A DNA stretch of 45,767 nucleotides, taken from an uncultured Christensenella sp. Its GTDB lineage: Bacteria; Bacillota; Clostridia; Christensenellales; Borkfalkiaceae. The stretch lies in contig CAJUGP010000015.1 of assembly GCA_910586365.1 (NCBI GenBank), positions 1-45,767 on the forward strand, given 5' to 3'. The position numbers and the translations under genes are program-made. Below, piece after piece: positions 1-10,300 of this stretch; position 1 is the stretch's first letter; every line of letters starts with the position of its first letter. The notes beneath the pieces were generated by a model. The model was not told the DNA's origin. It saw only the letters and a list, made by a program, of their open reading frames with translations, and did no database searches.

Positions 1-515
1 TGCCCTTTCGCTACGATATCGTTTACGAATTCTTCCACGGCGTTGGCATAGTTCAAGCTGACCTCATACCCGTCGACCCCCGTCACCACGTTCACGACCG
101 CCACGCCGTGCTCCGTCAACTTGCGGTAATCGCGTTCGCCGCAAAAAAAGCGGGAAAGATTGATGATGCCTTCCGAACGGTGGGCATAACAGCTTGCATA
201 ATAATCGACGCGGTTGTCGTTTGCGATGATGATCGAAAGACGGTATCCCGCCGCGGTAGCCGTTTCGTACATGCCGTGATAGATATCCCCGAAATTTTCA
301 AGGGAGTTGATGAGCACGGAAATCTGCTTCGTGGAATTCATCTTAAAACTGCGCGCTAACAAGTTCGGTTCGTATTCGAGTTCTTCCACCGCTTTGAGCA
401 CGCGTTCTTTTACGCTTTCGCTTACGAATTTCGTTCCGTTCATCACGTTGTAAACGGTGGAAGGCGCCACGCCCGCCCGCTTTGCCACGTCGTTTCGGCT
501 GACCGGTCTTTTCAT
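1..515 (-). CDS. LacI-family transcriptional regulator, N-terminal part (runs off the left edge)
   Basis: The 171 visible codons begin at an ATG (513-515) and remain open to the window edge. Residues 5-25 form a LacI helix-turn-helix (SRNDVAKRAGVAPSTVYNVM), followed by the hinge helix region (VLKAVEELEYEPNLLARSF) and the start of a periplasmic-binding-protein-like effector domain. The gene is last in the sugar operon and lies 25 bp after the GH99-like gene, with GAGGA upstream. By family, it should bind a palindromic operator and release it on binding a sugar. The palindrome at 12691-12706 is the natural candidate target, which would make the operon autoregulated; that link is inference. The C-terminal effector domain is missing because the window ends. 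Confidence 0.9.
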   Translation of the reverse strand, partial: MKRPVSRNDVAKRAGVAPSTVYNVMNGTKFVSESVKERVLKAVEELEYEPNLLARSFKMNSTKQISVLINSLENFGDIYHGMYETATAAGYRLSIIIANDNRVDYYASCYAHRSEGIINLSRFFCGERDYRKLTEHGVAVVNVVTGVDGYEVSLNYANAVEEFVNDIVAKG

Positions 516-539
516 AGAGTTATAATCCTCGCTGTAAAC

Positions 540-2489
540 TTACTTATATGTACCCGAATTATTCACTCCGTAAACATAACATATTCTGCCGAGCGGCGCG
601 ACGTCGCCGTTTACGTACAATTCCGCCACGTCGAAATTCTTTTGCAGATTGTCCGCAACCTTAAACGTAAGCGTATAATCTCCCGCGATGCCGAGCGCCG
701 CCTTTTCCACGGCGATCCGCATGATATTTCCGCTCACCTTCAAATCGCAATCGGCGATCTTTTCGCCGAACGACGACGCCCCCACGCGGTGCAGCGACGT
801 TTTCCCCGCCTGCGGCGCGCGGTTTAGCACGTACCGCAAGCCCTGCCAGCCGCCCTCCGCGCCCGATACGCCGAGAAACACGTTCATCCAATTTTCGTCG
901 CCCTGCGTATGCGGCGTGATCTCTTCCGCCGTTTGAATGAGGAAATAAAGCTTTTTCGCGTCGCTCATGACACGGATCTCTTTGATATCGTTGCGCCCCG
1001 TATTGTTGATAAGCTCTTGCTGCCCCGAAGTATCCAGCGCGTTGCGCGCAACCGTTTCGCCAGAAAAATCGCGGTAGACCGCTTTCGCCTCGTTCCAGGG
1101 CGCAAGCGAAGTCATCAGCGCCGAAAGGTCTTTTTCGCTGTCCGTATAGGCTGCGCCGTTTGCGACTCCCTTATATGCGCGCACGTTGCGCACGAGCGAA
1201 AGATAATAATTGTCGAGATATTCCGCGTTCATCTCGATATCGCGCGAGAACTCCATATTGAAGGTATCGACGAAATGGCAGTACTTTGTGCCGAGAATAC
1301 TGCTGTTCGCCTGTTTCTGCGCGATCCACTCGTTCCAGCCCGTGACGAACACCAGATCCACGTCGTCGCTGTCGTCGCCGTTCGTTTTACGGTCGAGCAC
1401 CGTTTTCCATTGCTGCTCGAAGTTGGTCCCTTCGGCGAGCGAACGGGCGCGGCTGTTGGCGTTTACGGTATGATCGTACCCCCGCCCCCAATTCGCGTTA
1501 TATACTTTTTCGATATACTCGTCGCTGAACGCAATGCCGTTTTTGGCAAGCTCGGCGCGGTTTTCGGGCGCGAACAAGCCCGAATCGCTGAAATCGGCAA
1601 GAATGCCGTTCGATTTGCGCATCAGTCCCACGTGCTGCGAAACGGAAACGCTCATCACGTTGCCGATCTGCGCATCCGTATAGGTATCCTGCGGATAATT
1701 CCAATCGATCCAAGGAAACCGCGTACTCTCGATCGGTGCGTTCGGCCACTGCGGTTTTTTGAAATAGAATGCGGAATCGGTGACGGAATTTCCCGTATTC
1801 GATCCGATGATCCAAGGTTTGTTGCGGTTTCCGCAAAACCAAAGATCTTTGTATTCCTCGTAGGTGTAAAAAGTGTCGTAAATCTGCTGCACTTCGGTTT
1901 GGGAAGTGGGTTCGTGAACGGAAGTCAGAAACATGACCTTGGGCACGTTGAACCCCTGTTTGCTGTATTCGAGCAGCAAATCGAGGAACGCGTACGCCTG
2001 CGAATCGTAAATTCTTCCGTTGCTCACGTCGAACGTGATAAAATCCAACCCCGCATGAATGAACAGTTCGATATGCTTGCGGATCACCCACGGGTCTTCG
2101 GCGTTGTAATATCCGTAAAGCGGTTCGCCCCAATAGTGAAAGGAATTGACCTCGGGCGTTCCGCCGTCCGCCTGCCGCGCGAGCAGCTCGCTCATGACGG
2201 TGTGATTTTTTTCGTATTCGTTCGTAACGTCTTTGATCGGGCTTTGATCCGACCCGTTCCAAAGAAAATAAAAAATACCGACGTATTTTTTATCCTCGTA
2301 ACCCGATACGGGCGAGAACGTGCGCCCGACGTCGTCGGTTGCCGTCGTGTTCAAAAACCCGTTTTGGAAGCCTTTTGGATCGGGCAGCAAACCCGTATCG
2401 TCCTCTGCGGGCGTTCCGCCGCACCCTGCGACCGCGAAACACATGGCAAAAGCCATCATAGCCGCAAGTATTCTACTTTTCTTTTTCAT
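540..2489 (-). CDS. Secreted lipoprotein with GH71/GH99/WbsX-like domain and C-terminal CBM9-like domain
   Basis: A 649-residue protein with a lipoprotein signal; the lipobox AVAGC puts the lipidated Cys at residue 23. Residues about 60-430 resemble the GH99/WbsX clan of TIM-barrel glycosidases: a VGIFYFLW strand, HYWGEPLYGYY, DPWVIRKHIELFIHAGLDFITFD, and VFVTGWNEW near residue 383. Residues about 470-645 look like a CBM9/DOMON-type beta-sandwich. GH99 enzymes usually have a second Glu three residues after the Glu of NEW; here the sequence continues IAQ, so that residue is Ala. It may be an enzyme with another catalytic layout or a binding protein. It is a paralogue of the gene at 10683-12650. 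The ATG at 2489 has an AAGGAA ribosome site that lies inside a hairpin (2491-2518). Substrate is unknown. Confidence 0.75.
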   Translation of the reverse strand: MKKKSRILAAMMAFAMCFAVAGCGGTPAEDDTGLLPDPKGFQNGFLNTTATDDVGRTFSPVSGYEDKKYVGIFYFLWNGSDQSPIKDVTNEYEKNHTVMSELLARQADGGTPEVNSFHYWGEPLYGYYNAEDPWVIRKHIELFIHAGLDFITFDVSNGRIYDSQAYAFLDLLLEYSKQGFNVPKVMFLTSVHEPTSQTEVQQIYDTFYTYEEYKDLWFCGNRNKPWIIGSNTGNSVTDSAFYFKKPQWPNAPIESTRFPWIDWNYPQDTYTDAQIGNVMSVSVSQHVGLMRKSNGILADFSDSGLFAPENRAELAKNGIAFSDEYIEKVYNANWGRGYDHTVNANSRARSLAEGTNFEQQWKTVLDRKTNGDDSDDVDLVFVTGWNEWIAQKQANSSILGTKYCHFVDTFNMEFSRDIEMNAEYLDNYYLSLVRNVRAYKGVANGAAYTDSEKDLSALMTSLAPWNEAKAVYRDFSGETVARNALDTSGQQELINNTGRNDIKEIRVMSDAKKLYFLIQTAEEITPHTQGDENWMNVFLGVSGAEGGWQGLRYVLNRAPQAGKTSLHRVGASSFGEKIADCDLKVSGNIMRIAVEKAALGIAGDYTLTFKVADNLQKNFDVAELYVNGDVAPLGRICYVYGVNNSGTYK

Positions 2490-2490
2490 T

Positions 2491-2518
2491 GCCGTTTCCT
2501 TCGCGGTGTGGAAACGGC
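2491..2518 (-). promoter_or_regulatory. Hairpin covering the ribosome-binding site of the downstream GH99-like gene
   Basis: In the mRNA, a 9-base arm GCCGTTTCC (2510-2518) pairs perfectly with GGAAACGGC (2491-2499) across a 10 nt loop. The second arm contains the GGAAA of the only plausible Shine-Dalgarno site, and the ATG begins one base later. A second hairpin (GGCGGAG/CTCCGCC, about 2516-2540) lies just upstream. This should lower translation of the gene at 540-2489 unless it is opened. Confidence 0.55.
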
Positions 2519-2567
2519 GGAGAAATCGCGCTCCGCCGCCCTACCGCTGAAAATCTTTTTATTTCGG

Positions 2568-4298
2568 TCAATTCATGGGATCGGTCGAGAAATTCACGTC
2601 GCCCGAAATGTAGGCGGAAAGATTTTGCTCTTTTAAGCCGCGCCATTTTGCGTAATTGCCGAATCCGCTTGCCACAAGATCGTATATCGTAGAACCGTAT
2701 GCCGTCCAATCGTCGGAGCTGCCGCGCAGATAATTGCTTATCTGTTCGTTGACGAGCGTTTGCAATTTGCCCGAAGTCACCATAATGCCCGTGTTTTCCG
2801 TGTACCAATTCGCAAATAAACGATAAGGATTGGTGGAGCAGTCGCCGTCAAATTCGAGCGCGCCTTCGATCGTCGCTTCGGCGGGCAATTCGTAATCCTT
2901 CAGATAGCATTGCATCGGGCACACTTTCCCCAAATTCTTGTAATGCTTGTAGTATTCGTCAAATCCCGCGGGCGAGAAAAGATACTTCAAAAAGTCCATG
3001 CACAGCGCCGTTTTGTCCGCGTTGCGGTTTACCAACGCAAACGGGTGATGGTCGGGTCCGCCCAGCGTGCGCAGATTGTCCGCCGCGGGCGCGCCCTCGC
3101 CGCCGTTGTTCGGCATGGCAGGCAGCGGGAACCAGCCGAGCATTTCCGAAAGCTCGGAGATGGGCACGATGCCGTTCGGTTTGCCCAACGCCGCGCCGAT
3201 CGATTTCTGATGGTCGGTGATATAGTCGAGGCGGAGCAGGTACACCGCAACGCGGTTATTCAGCTCGTAAGGCTTGCCCTCGGCGGAAAGCGCGTCGTTT
3301 TGGAAGCGCTGGCGCACAACCGAGTTGGAATAATCGGGCGAAGAATAGGAAATCAGCTTTTTCATGTTTTTCATCAAATCGGCATAACGGGCGGATTTGG
3401 TGTTGTATTTGCTGCCGTCCTTGAAATACGAATTGACGACGCGGGTAAAGTTGTAGGTGTACCCTCTGCGCGAATCGTTTAAGGGATCGTCGGCATCGTA
3501 CGCCCACGTTTCGTCGATTTCGGAAATATAACTGTAATCGCTCGCCTGCGAATGAGCGTCCGAAATCATATCTCTGAAATACTGATCCATATACATTTGG
3601 TGGACCCAGTTGAAATTGTTGCTGTCTAACCCGCCCGCATCGTAGTTCAATCCGAGCGGCGCCGTGTAGCCCTTTGCTTTGAGCGCGTCGAGCGTGGCAA
3701 TCAGCTCGTTCCAATTCGTCGGAACGATCAGTTCATTCTGCGCGAACACCTTTTTATTATAGAACACCACGAGCGCGTTGCCTTCCATCGAAAGGTTATA
3801 AATTTCCTGCGTTTTGTCGTCCGTTCGGTAAGCGTCCTCGCGCAGCGTCGTTTTCCAAATCTTATTGTCGTTATACGGATTTTTGGAATTGAGGTAGGGC
3901 GTAAAATCGACAAGCTTGCCCGATCCGTAGTATTGCGTAACCGTGTTTGCCTGAATAATGTCGCCCGCCTGTTTGTCGGGATACTTCAAAAGTCCGTCCA
4001 CCGAAGTGTTATAGCCCTGCGGATCCTGCGAAGAACGCACGTTGACGCGCACGCTCACGCCCTTTTCGCGCATCATCTTCACGTAAGCGTTGCCCACGTT
4101 TTTGAGCGCCGTTTCGCTGTCGGAATCGATGGGAAGGAAAATGTCGATCGTGCCGCCCTTGACGTCCGTCGTCGGGGGATCGGGTTTATCGGGATCGTCG
4201 GGTACCTTTCCGCTGTCGGGCGTGCCGCCGCAGGCGACGCACGTTACCGAAAGCATGAGCGCGAGCGCCGCGCCGCAGATTTTTTTCCAATGTTTCAT
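2568..4298 (-). CDS. Sugar ABC transporter substrate-binding lipoprotein
   Basis: A 576-residue extracellular solute-binding protein. The start at ATG 4298 is chosen because GGAGG lies 10 bases upstream; an upstream in-frame codon at 4322 lacks such a site. The signal peptide ends in CVACGG, with Cys 23 the probable lipidated residue, followed by a Pro/Asp-rich linker (PDDPDKPDPPTTD). The body has the bacterial family 1 binding-protein pattern: GGTIDIFLP, a region on residues bound for ABC intake (VVFYNKKVFAQN, PTNWNELIATLDALKAKGY), and LGGPDHHPFALVNRNADKTALCMDFLKYL near the end. At about 580 residues it belongs to the long CUT1-type binders often seen with complex oligosaccharides. It sits directly after the two permeases in the operon, so it should deliver ligand to them. 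Ligand identity cannot be read from the sequence. Confidence 0.9.
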   Translation of the reverse strand: MKHWKKICGAALALMLSVTCVACGGTPDSGKVPDDPDKPDPPTTDVKGGTIDIFLPIDSDSETALKNVGNAYVKMMREKGVSVRVNVRSSQDPQGYNTSVDGLLKYPDKQAGDIIQANTVTQYYGSGKLVDFTPYLNSKNPYNDNKIWKTTLREDAYRTDDKTQEIYNLSMEGNALVVFYNKKVFAQNELIVPTNWNELIATLDALKAKGYTAPLGLNYDAGGLDSNNFNWVHQMYMDQYFRDMISDAHSQASDYSYISEIDETWAYDADDPLNDSRRGYTYNFTRVVNSYFKDGSKYNTKSARYADLMKNMKKLISYSSPDYSNSVVRQRFQNDALSAEGKPYELNNRVAVYLLRLDYITDHQKSIGAALGKPNGIVPISELSEMLGWFPLPAMPNNGGEGAPAADNLRTLGGPDHHPFALVNRNADKTALCMDFLKYLFSPAGFDEYYKHYKNLGKVCPMQCYLKDYELPAEATIEGALEFDGDCSTNPYRLFANWYTENTGIMVTSGKLQTLVNEQISNYLRGSSDDWTAYGSTIYDLVASGFGNYAKWRGLKEQNLSAYISGDVNFSTDPMN

Positions 4299-4328
4299 AT
4301 CGTTTATCCTCCTTAATTTCAAAAGTTA

Positions 4329-5240
4329 TCAAAGTTTCATGCCGGACGCAAATTCTCCGTTGATGAAGAATTTCAAGCCGATCACCGTCGAGAAGATGAG
4401 CGGAATGCCGCTTACGAGATACAGCGCATACGTTGCGCCGCGCCCCGCTTTCAGTCCGTTCGGCAAAATCGCTTCGCTTGCGCTGACGGCAAGCTCCTTC
4501 AGCACGGGCATCAGCGTTCCGTGCTCGGGGTTGTTCATAAACATCATGAGCGGCCAAAGGTAATCGTTATAGATCGCCGAGAAAATGGAAACCGCCTGCA
4601 CCATAATGATGCCGAACGTAAGCGGCAGGCATATGGAAAAATACATGCGGAATTCCCCCGCGCCGTCGATTTCCGCCGCCTCGTAAATATCGTTGGGCTG
4701 CTGCGCCATGAACGTGCGGAATAAAAACACCGAGGCGATTTGGTTGCCCGCGATATAGGGAAGAATGAGCGAAAACCAACTTCCCAAAAGCCCCATTTTC
4801 ACAATCGTGAGATACTGCGGCGTAAGCGATACCACGCCGGGAACCAACATGGGAAGAATAATGAGGTAAAACAAAATATTTCTTCCCGGAAAACGCTTTC
4901 TGACGAAGATATACGCCGTAAACGTGGAGATCATCGTCATGCAGAACACCGAAACAAGGTCGATAAACAGCGTGATCAGCATGTTTACGATCGATTTCGA
5001 GAAAGCAAAGGAATAATTCTGCCATTGAATGACGCTCGGCAAAGACCATAAACTTCCCGTTGAAATATCCTGCTCGGTTTTCAGCGAAAGACTTAACGTG
5101 ATGAGAACGGGCAGCAGCGTTAAAAACAGCATGAACACCAAATAGCCGATCAGCACCGCCTGCGCCCAAGGGCTTTTGATCCCCTTTCCCGTTCTTCGGC
5201 TGCACAGTTGAATTTTATTCACGGGTTTCGATTTTTCCAT
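4329..5240 (-). CDS. Carbohydrate ABC transporter permease (MalG type)
   Basis: About 303 residues with six predicted membrane segments. The EAA loop that contacts the ATPase is visible as EAAEIDGAGEFRMYFSICLP. The ATG at 5240 is preferred because GAGGTG lies six bases upstream; a GTG at 5249 in the same frame is an alternative. The upstream permease stops at 5251-5253, so the pair is probably translationally coupled. By family it forms the membrane channel with the permease at 5251-7308. No ATP-binding subunit is encoded nearby, so a shared MsmX-type ATPase elsewhere is expected, as is common for CUT1 transporters of Firmicutes (established for the family, inferred here). Confidence 0.92.
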   Translation of the reverse strand: MEKSKPVNKIQLCSRRTGKGIKSPWAQAVLIGYLVFMLFLTLLPVLITLSLSLKTEQDISTGSLWSLPSVIQWQNYSFAFSKSIVNMLITLFIDLVSVFCMTMISTFTAYIFVRKRFPGRNILFYLIILPMLVPGVVSLTPQYLTIVKMGLLGSWFSLILPYIAGNQIASVFLFRTFMAQQPNDIYEAAEIDGAGEFRMYFSICLPLTFGIIMVQAVSIFSAIYNDYLWPLMMFMNNPEHGTLMPVLKELAVSASEAILPNGLKAGRGATYALYLVSGIPLIFSTVIGLKFFINGEFASGMKL

Positions 5241-5250
5241 GTCAGCCACC

Positions 5251-7308
5251 TCACAAAACCTCTTCCTTCTGCTTGCGGAAATTCAGGATCGTCACCGCGA
5301 GAAGGAAGGCGAATAAGAATAAACTCATCGCGCTCGAAAGCCCGTAATTGGGTTCGCTGCCGCCTTGATATATGTACTCGTAAATGAGGAGCGAGGGTAT
5401 TTTCAGCCCGTGTCCCGTCGATTGGTCGGTGATGAACAGCCGCCCGTAATCCTGCACCGACGCGATAAACGACGTGATAAAGATATATTTGATCTGCGAC
5501 AGAATGAGCCTCAGATCGATGGTGAAAATACGCCGCCACCAGCCGCAGCCGTCTAACTCCGCCGCCTCTAAAAGCGACGAAGGTATCGCCATGATTCCCC
5601 CGTAGAAGATGAGATACGACCCCACCCACGGGAAACCGAACATAAGCAGCGACATCAGCGATCGGGTTTCCAGATAAGGACCGATCCACGTTTGCACGAA
5701 GTTCGGTATAAAGATCGAACAGATACTGTTGAGCAAGCCGTAACTGTCGCCGCCGAAAATACCGTTCACCCATACGAGCGTGCCCGCCACGCCCGGCAGG
5801 ATACCGGGGATAAAGAGCAGAACGCGCACGGCAAACGAGAACTTTTTATTCCGCACTGCCAAAATAAATTCGGCGAAAAAGAAGGGCGGAATCAACGCTT
5901 TGAGAATATCGGTGATCAGGAACACGAACATGTTCCCCATCGAGCCCCAGAAAACGGTATTGTGCAAGACGTCCGCAAAGTTTTGGAACCCGACAAACAC
6001 CTTCGTCACGCCGTTGTAATTGAAAAACGAAAGCGCAAAGCCCTGCACGATGGGCCAATAATAGAACACCGCCAACAGCGCGAACGCGGGGATTAGACCC
6101 AGATATGCGAACTTGTGTTTTACAAAGATTTTCCCCGCGCGTACGAACGCGCCGTTCATGCGTTTGCGCACGGGACGGTAAATCGCCAGCGCCGAATAGA
6201 GCAGCAAGAGCGCGAACGCGCCGATCATGACGGCAAAGACGGGCGTTTTGTTCGCCCAGCGTTCGATCGAAGCGGCAAAGCCGACTTCATAATATTTCAC
6301 GCCGCTGCCCGTGGCAAGCGCGAAGGCGTTTTCCGAAACATAGGCGAGCGACCCTTTTTCCGACAAGGAAAAAAGCTTTTCGCCCTGCACCGACGCGCCG
6401 ACCACGCCGCCCGAGTTCACGCCGTAAAAAGACGAACCCGCGCGTTTTACCGAAGTGAACTCCGCGCTGAGGTTTTTACGCACAAGCGTTTGGAACGAGG
6501 CGTCTAAACGGTAATAATTTCCGCGCAGATCGACGCCCGCAAACCCCTCTTCGTGCGCGGCGAACGCCGCAAGCTTTTCCGCTTCGAGCGTGAATTCCTC
6601 GTAGCCGTCTTGCATGCCGTTTTTAGTAAAACGCCGCACGGAATAGGTATCGGACGCCACGTATACGTTTTGATCGTCCACGTAAATGCCCTGCACGCCC
6701 GTTTCCACGCCGCCCGAGCTGACGGCGTACTCGCCGCCGTCTAACTTGGGATAATCGCGGTAGCTTGCGGGCTGATTTACGCTGCCGCCGAAATTTGTTT
6801 GCAGCAAATAGACTTCGCGTTTCGCGCCCGTTCTGCCGTACACGGCGAACAGCGTTCCGCCGCCCGACGAAAACGTGAGAGATTCGGGAATGTAATTGGT
6901 GACGATCACGCCTTCGGGAACGCCCGCGCCCGCCGCCTTGAAACGGCAAACGCTGCGATCCTCAAACGCGACGAACACTTCGCCCGCGCGTATGGCAAGC
7001 GCGTTGACGCGCGCTTGCGTTCCGCCTTCCGCTGCGCGCTTGGCATATTGCCAAAGGGGCGCGGAAGTCGTCTTATCATAACAGACGACGTTCCCGTCCG
7101 TATCCGCCGCCGCCAGATAGACCTCGCTCTCCGCGAGCAGCTTGATCGGGTGCTCCGTTTGCACGGCGACGGGCAGTCCGCTGTCGCGCCCCGCAATCCC
7201 CGCCGATTTTGCCGTTAAAACGGAAAACACAATCACGCAAGCGAGCGCAACCGCACTGATTGCGATCCAAAGCGGATGAAACCGTTTTTCCCTTTTCCAC
7301 ATAACCAC
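5251..7308 (-). CDS. Sugar ABC transporter permease (MalF type) fused to an N-terminal extracellular beta-propeller
   Basis: At 685 residues this is more than twice a normal permease. Residues about 12-33 form a first membrane helix. Residues about 50-345 are soluble and built from repeated short beta motifs typical of PQQ/WD40-like propellers (NVVCYDKTTSAPLWQYA, VNALAIRAGEVFVAFEDRSV, VQGIYVDDQNVYVASDTYSV, GNYYRLDASFQTLV). A second helix follows at about 355-375, then a standard six-helix permease with the EAA loop EAAELDGCGWWRRIFTIDL. With the first helix oriented inside-out, the propeller lies outside the cell, where the binding lipoprotein docks. GTG 7308 is preferred as start: AAGGA lies six bases upstream, whereas the ATG at 7302 is twelve bases away. 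The domain may sense or bind glycan at the channel mouth; this role is inference. Confidence 0.88.
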   Translation of the reverse strand: MVMWKREKRFHPLWIAISAVALACVIVFSVLTAKSAGIAGRDSGLPVAVQTEHPIKLLAESEVYLAAADTDGNVVCYDKTTSAPLWQYAKRAAEGGTQARVNALAIRAGEVFVAFEDRSVCRFKAAGAGVPEGVIVTNYIPESLTFSSGGGTLFAVYGRTGAKREVYLLQTNFGGSVNQPASYRDYPKLDGGEYAVSSGGVETGVQGIYVDDQNVYVASDTYSVRRFTKNGMQDGYEEFTLEAEKLAAFAAHEEGFAGVDLRGNYYRLDASFQTLVRKNLSAEFTSVKRAGSSFYGVNSGGVVGASVQGEKLFSLSEKGSLAYVSENAFALATGSGVKYYEVGFAASIERWANKTPVFAVMIGAFALLLLYSALAIYRPVRKRMNGAFVRAGKIFVKHKFAYLGLIPAFALLAVFYYWPIVQGFALSFFNYNGVTKVFVGFQNFADVLHNTVFWGSMGNMFVFLITDILKALIPPFFFAEFILAVRNKKFSFAVRVLLFIPGILPGVAGTLVWVNGIFGGDSYGLLNSICSIFIPNFVQTWIGPYLETRSLMSLLMFGFPWVGSYLIFYGGIMAIPSSLLEAAELDGCGWWRRIFTIDLRLILSQIKYIFITSFIASVQDYGRLFITDQSTGHGLKIPSLLIYEYIYQGGSEPNYGLSSAMSLFLFAFLLAVTILNFRKQKEEVL

Positions 7309-7328
7309 TCTTTATCCTTCCGCTCCGA

Positions 7329-7353
7329 CGGACGGGGAAGCCCCGCCCGTCCG
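7329..7353 (-). other. Intergenic hairpin in the sugar operon
   Basis: An 8 bp perfect stem (CGGACGGG/CCCGTCCG) with a 9 nt loop sits between the surface-protein stop and the permease start. No U-tract follows on the minus strand, so it is not a standard terminator. It may instead mark an mRNA processing or stability site. Confidence 0.5.
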
Positions 7354-7366
7354 AACGTCCGCTAAA

Positions 7367-10300
7367 TTACTGATCCGACTTTTTCTTTTTCAAGACAACC
7401 GCACCCGCCGCAAAGAGTACGGGGAGCGCAAGCGCGCCGCCGACAATGCCCACGCTGCCGTTGCAGCCGCCTTTCTTGGCAGGCTCTTCGGGATCTTTGT
7501 CGTCGGGATCGACGGGATCGGGATTCGTGCCTGCGTTGGTTTTGACCGCAAAGCTGTAAGCGTTCTTTTCGCCGTCGATATCCGCCGTAGACGAAACGCT
7601 CAGCTGCAACGCCGTCATGACCGTGTTGCCGAGGTCGAGATACATGATCTCTTCGTTCAATTCCACGACGAGCGAATTTCCGTCCACCGTGAATTTTACG
7701 ACGTTTTCGGTGAGAATGCTGTCGTCGAAATAGTTCGTCGTATCGGGGATCGCCGCATTGTTCACGTAAACGGGCTTGCCGTTTTTATCGCGCACGACCA
7801 GCTCGGTATAGGTGAGCGAAACGCCGCTGTCGGCGGTATCGTTGGCAAACAGCTTTAACGTGATCGTGTTGCCGCTGTACATATCGTACAGCGAAATGGC
7901 GATATACGCCTGCACAGAGCCGTCCATGCCCGATTTGAAATAACCGTTGAGCTTGGAAATATCCAACGTATACGTAACGCCTTCTTCTTTGGTGAGGTCG
8001 ATAAGACCCTTGAACGCATAATTGCTTTCGCCCGAAACCGTAAGCTTACCGTCCGCAAACGTGCCGTTTTCCGCTTCGATATTGTTGCACAAGCCGTTTT
8101 CGTCGTAATCGTAGTGGATCGCCATCGCGAAATACAAGCCCTCTTCGGTGACGACCGCATAGCCGTACACGCCCGCTTGGGTGAAGTTCGCGCTGTTCAG
8201 GATCAGCGTGCCGTCCTCCGTGACCGCATAATCGTCCTGTGCGGCAAGCTCTGAGGAGGTGTTCATGTCGATCACTTTCAAAACCGTTTTGCCTGCGAAG
8301 TCGGTATATTCCGCGCCGTTTTCGCCCGTATACGCCACGTACGATTTGGCGGGATCGACTTCGGAAAGTGTTTTCACGTTCACCTTAACGTCGACGCCGT
8401 TTGCCGTTACGACCAAGTTGATCACGTCGGCATAGGCGATCGTTTTCAGATAACTGCCCTTAATGACGAGCTTGCCTTCCGCAAAGGAATAATCGGTTGC
8501 CGCAAGCTGCTTGTCGCCGTATCTCACCGCGCTTACCGCGCTCGTGTTGTACATGGGTACTTCGATATCGGTATCCGCGCCGAGCGTGTATTCCAAACCG
8601 TACGTGTTGGCGACGGGGGAAGAAACGTCGGTGCGCATCGTGATGTTCAAAACGTCGACCGCCGAGAACAGTCCGAGGTAGCAGCCGTTTGCAAAGGTCG
8701 CTTTGTTTTTGGTATCCGTTTCAAAAATCTTGTATCCGTTGAAATAGAGCGTCGTTTTGCTGCCCGCTACGGTGTTCCCCTCCGCATCGGCATCCGCAAA
8801 CGTGATCGCAAAGAGCTGCGGTCCGTTTTGGTTGACGTATTCGGGTTTCAGCGCCGCATTCGCAAGTACGCCCGCGCACTGGAATTCGCCTTTGGCATGA
8901 CCGTAGAGGAAGGTCAGTCTGTCCGCCGAATTGCTCTCGTTCAAATTATTTACTTTGGTAACGTCGTTGGTGAAGCCGATCGCAAACCAGCCGTGGGGGT
9001 GCGTATCGGAGTTGACCGTATTGAAGTCCATTTCCAAATAAATGGTTTTGGATACGTCGATACTGTCGGAATAATACGCGTGGCTCATGAAGCCGAGGTT
9101 TACCGTGGAAGAACCCGCGTCGCCTTTTTCAACGCCGACCGCACTTCCGTCCGTAACCGTACCGTCGCGCATCGAAACCCATTCGTTCGACGCCGTTTTA
9201 CGGTAAACAACATATTCCACCGAACCCGCCAGCGTTGCAAGCTCGAAGGTATACGTGCCCTGTTTCAGCTCGTTGATATAGTCCTTTTTGAGTGTGACCG
9301 TGATAACGTTCTCCGCCCAAACCGCCGTGTAATGCTCCGCGGCAAGCGCTTTTCCGTTTACCGAAACCGTATACGTTTCTTCATTCGTATAGCTGACTTC
9401 AAACGTAAGATCTTGTTCGAGCGCCGCGCCGACCGTTTCGGGCTTTTGCTGTTGATACACGGGCGGTTCGTAAGAAAGCAGCGTTACGTTTAAGTTTGTA
9501 ACACGGTTATCTTCCGCCTTGAACGTGAACCTCGTATCCGATTTGAAGAAGCCCGCCGCCTGACCGGTAAGGAACGCATTTTTGATCGTGACCACGTTGC
9601 CTTCCGCCGTGTAGTCGGTGCCCTTTTCCAACGTGACCGTTTCGCCCTTGGCGTTTACCACCGTAACGGCGCTGACGGGTTTGGTGAGATCGACCACGAT
9701 ATCGCCTTTGAACTCGTTTACCGTAATGGGGTTTTTCGCCGCGGGCGCTTTTACGATCGTAAACGGATCGAACGCACTGACGAACGCCCACGGCTGACCG
9801 CCGCCGCCCCAATGACTCCACACGAGCTGCACTTTGCCCGAAACAAAGTCTGCTTGCGTAACGTCCGCGGTTTCCACGACTAATTTATTGTCGATATAAA
9901 CCTTCGTTGTTTCGCCCGCCGCGCCGATTTTAACGCTGACGTAGTGCATGACGGCATTCGGCGCGCCGCTCCAAATCGTTTTCAAATTGGTTGCATCTAA
10001 CGTTGCGGTCGCGCCCCTTTGCGCGCCTTTTGCAAAAATCTGCGCTTGGGATGCCGCGCCGTTAAACATAACGCCGAGCTTGGTTTTCGTTTCCGTCAAA
10101 CTCAAATAACTGCCGATTTCGTCGGAATCGACAAAATACATAAACGTGTTGCCGTGGTCGCCTGTCGCCTGATTCCCGACTTCAAACGAAATTTCATTTG
10201 TTACGGATAACTGTTTGTTATTGATGATTTTACCTGCGCCAAACGTTGCCATTGCCGTATAACCGCCGATCGCTTCCGGAGCCAAATATCCGAGATAACC

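Noticed and set aside
909..2636. Long open frame (575 codons) on the plus strand opposite the GH99-like gene
   Set aside because: Composition is Arg/Val/Phe-rich without domains, which is typical of the antisense frame of a GC-rich gene; the minus frame has signal peptide and domains.
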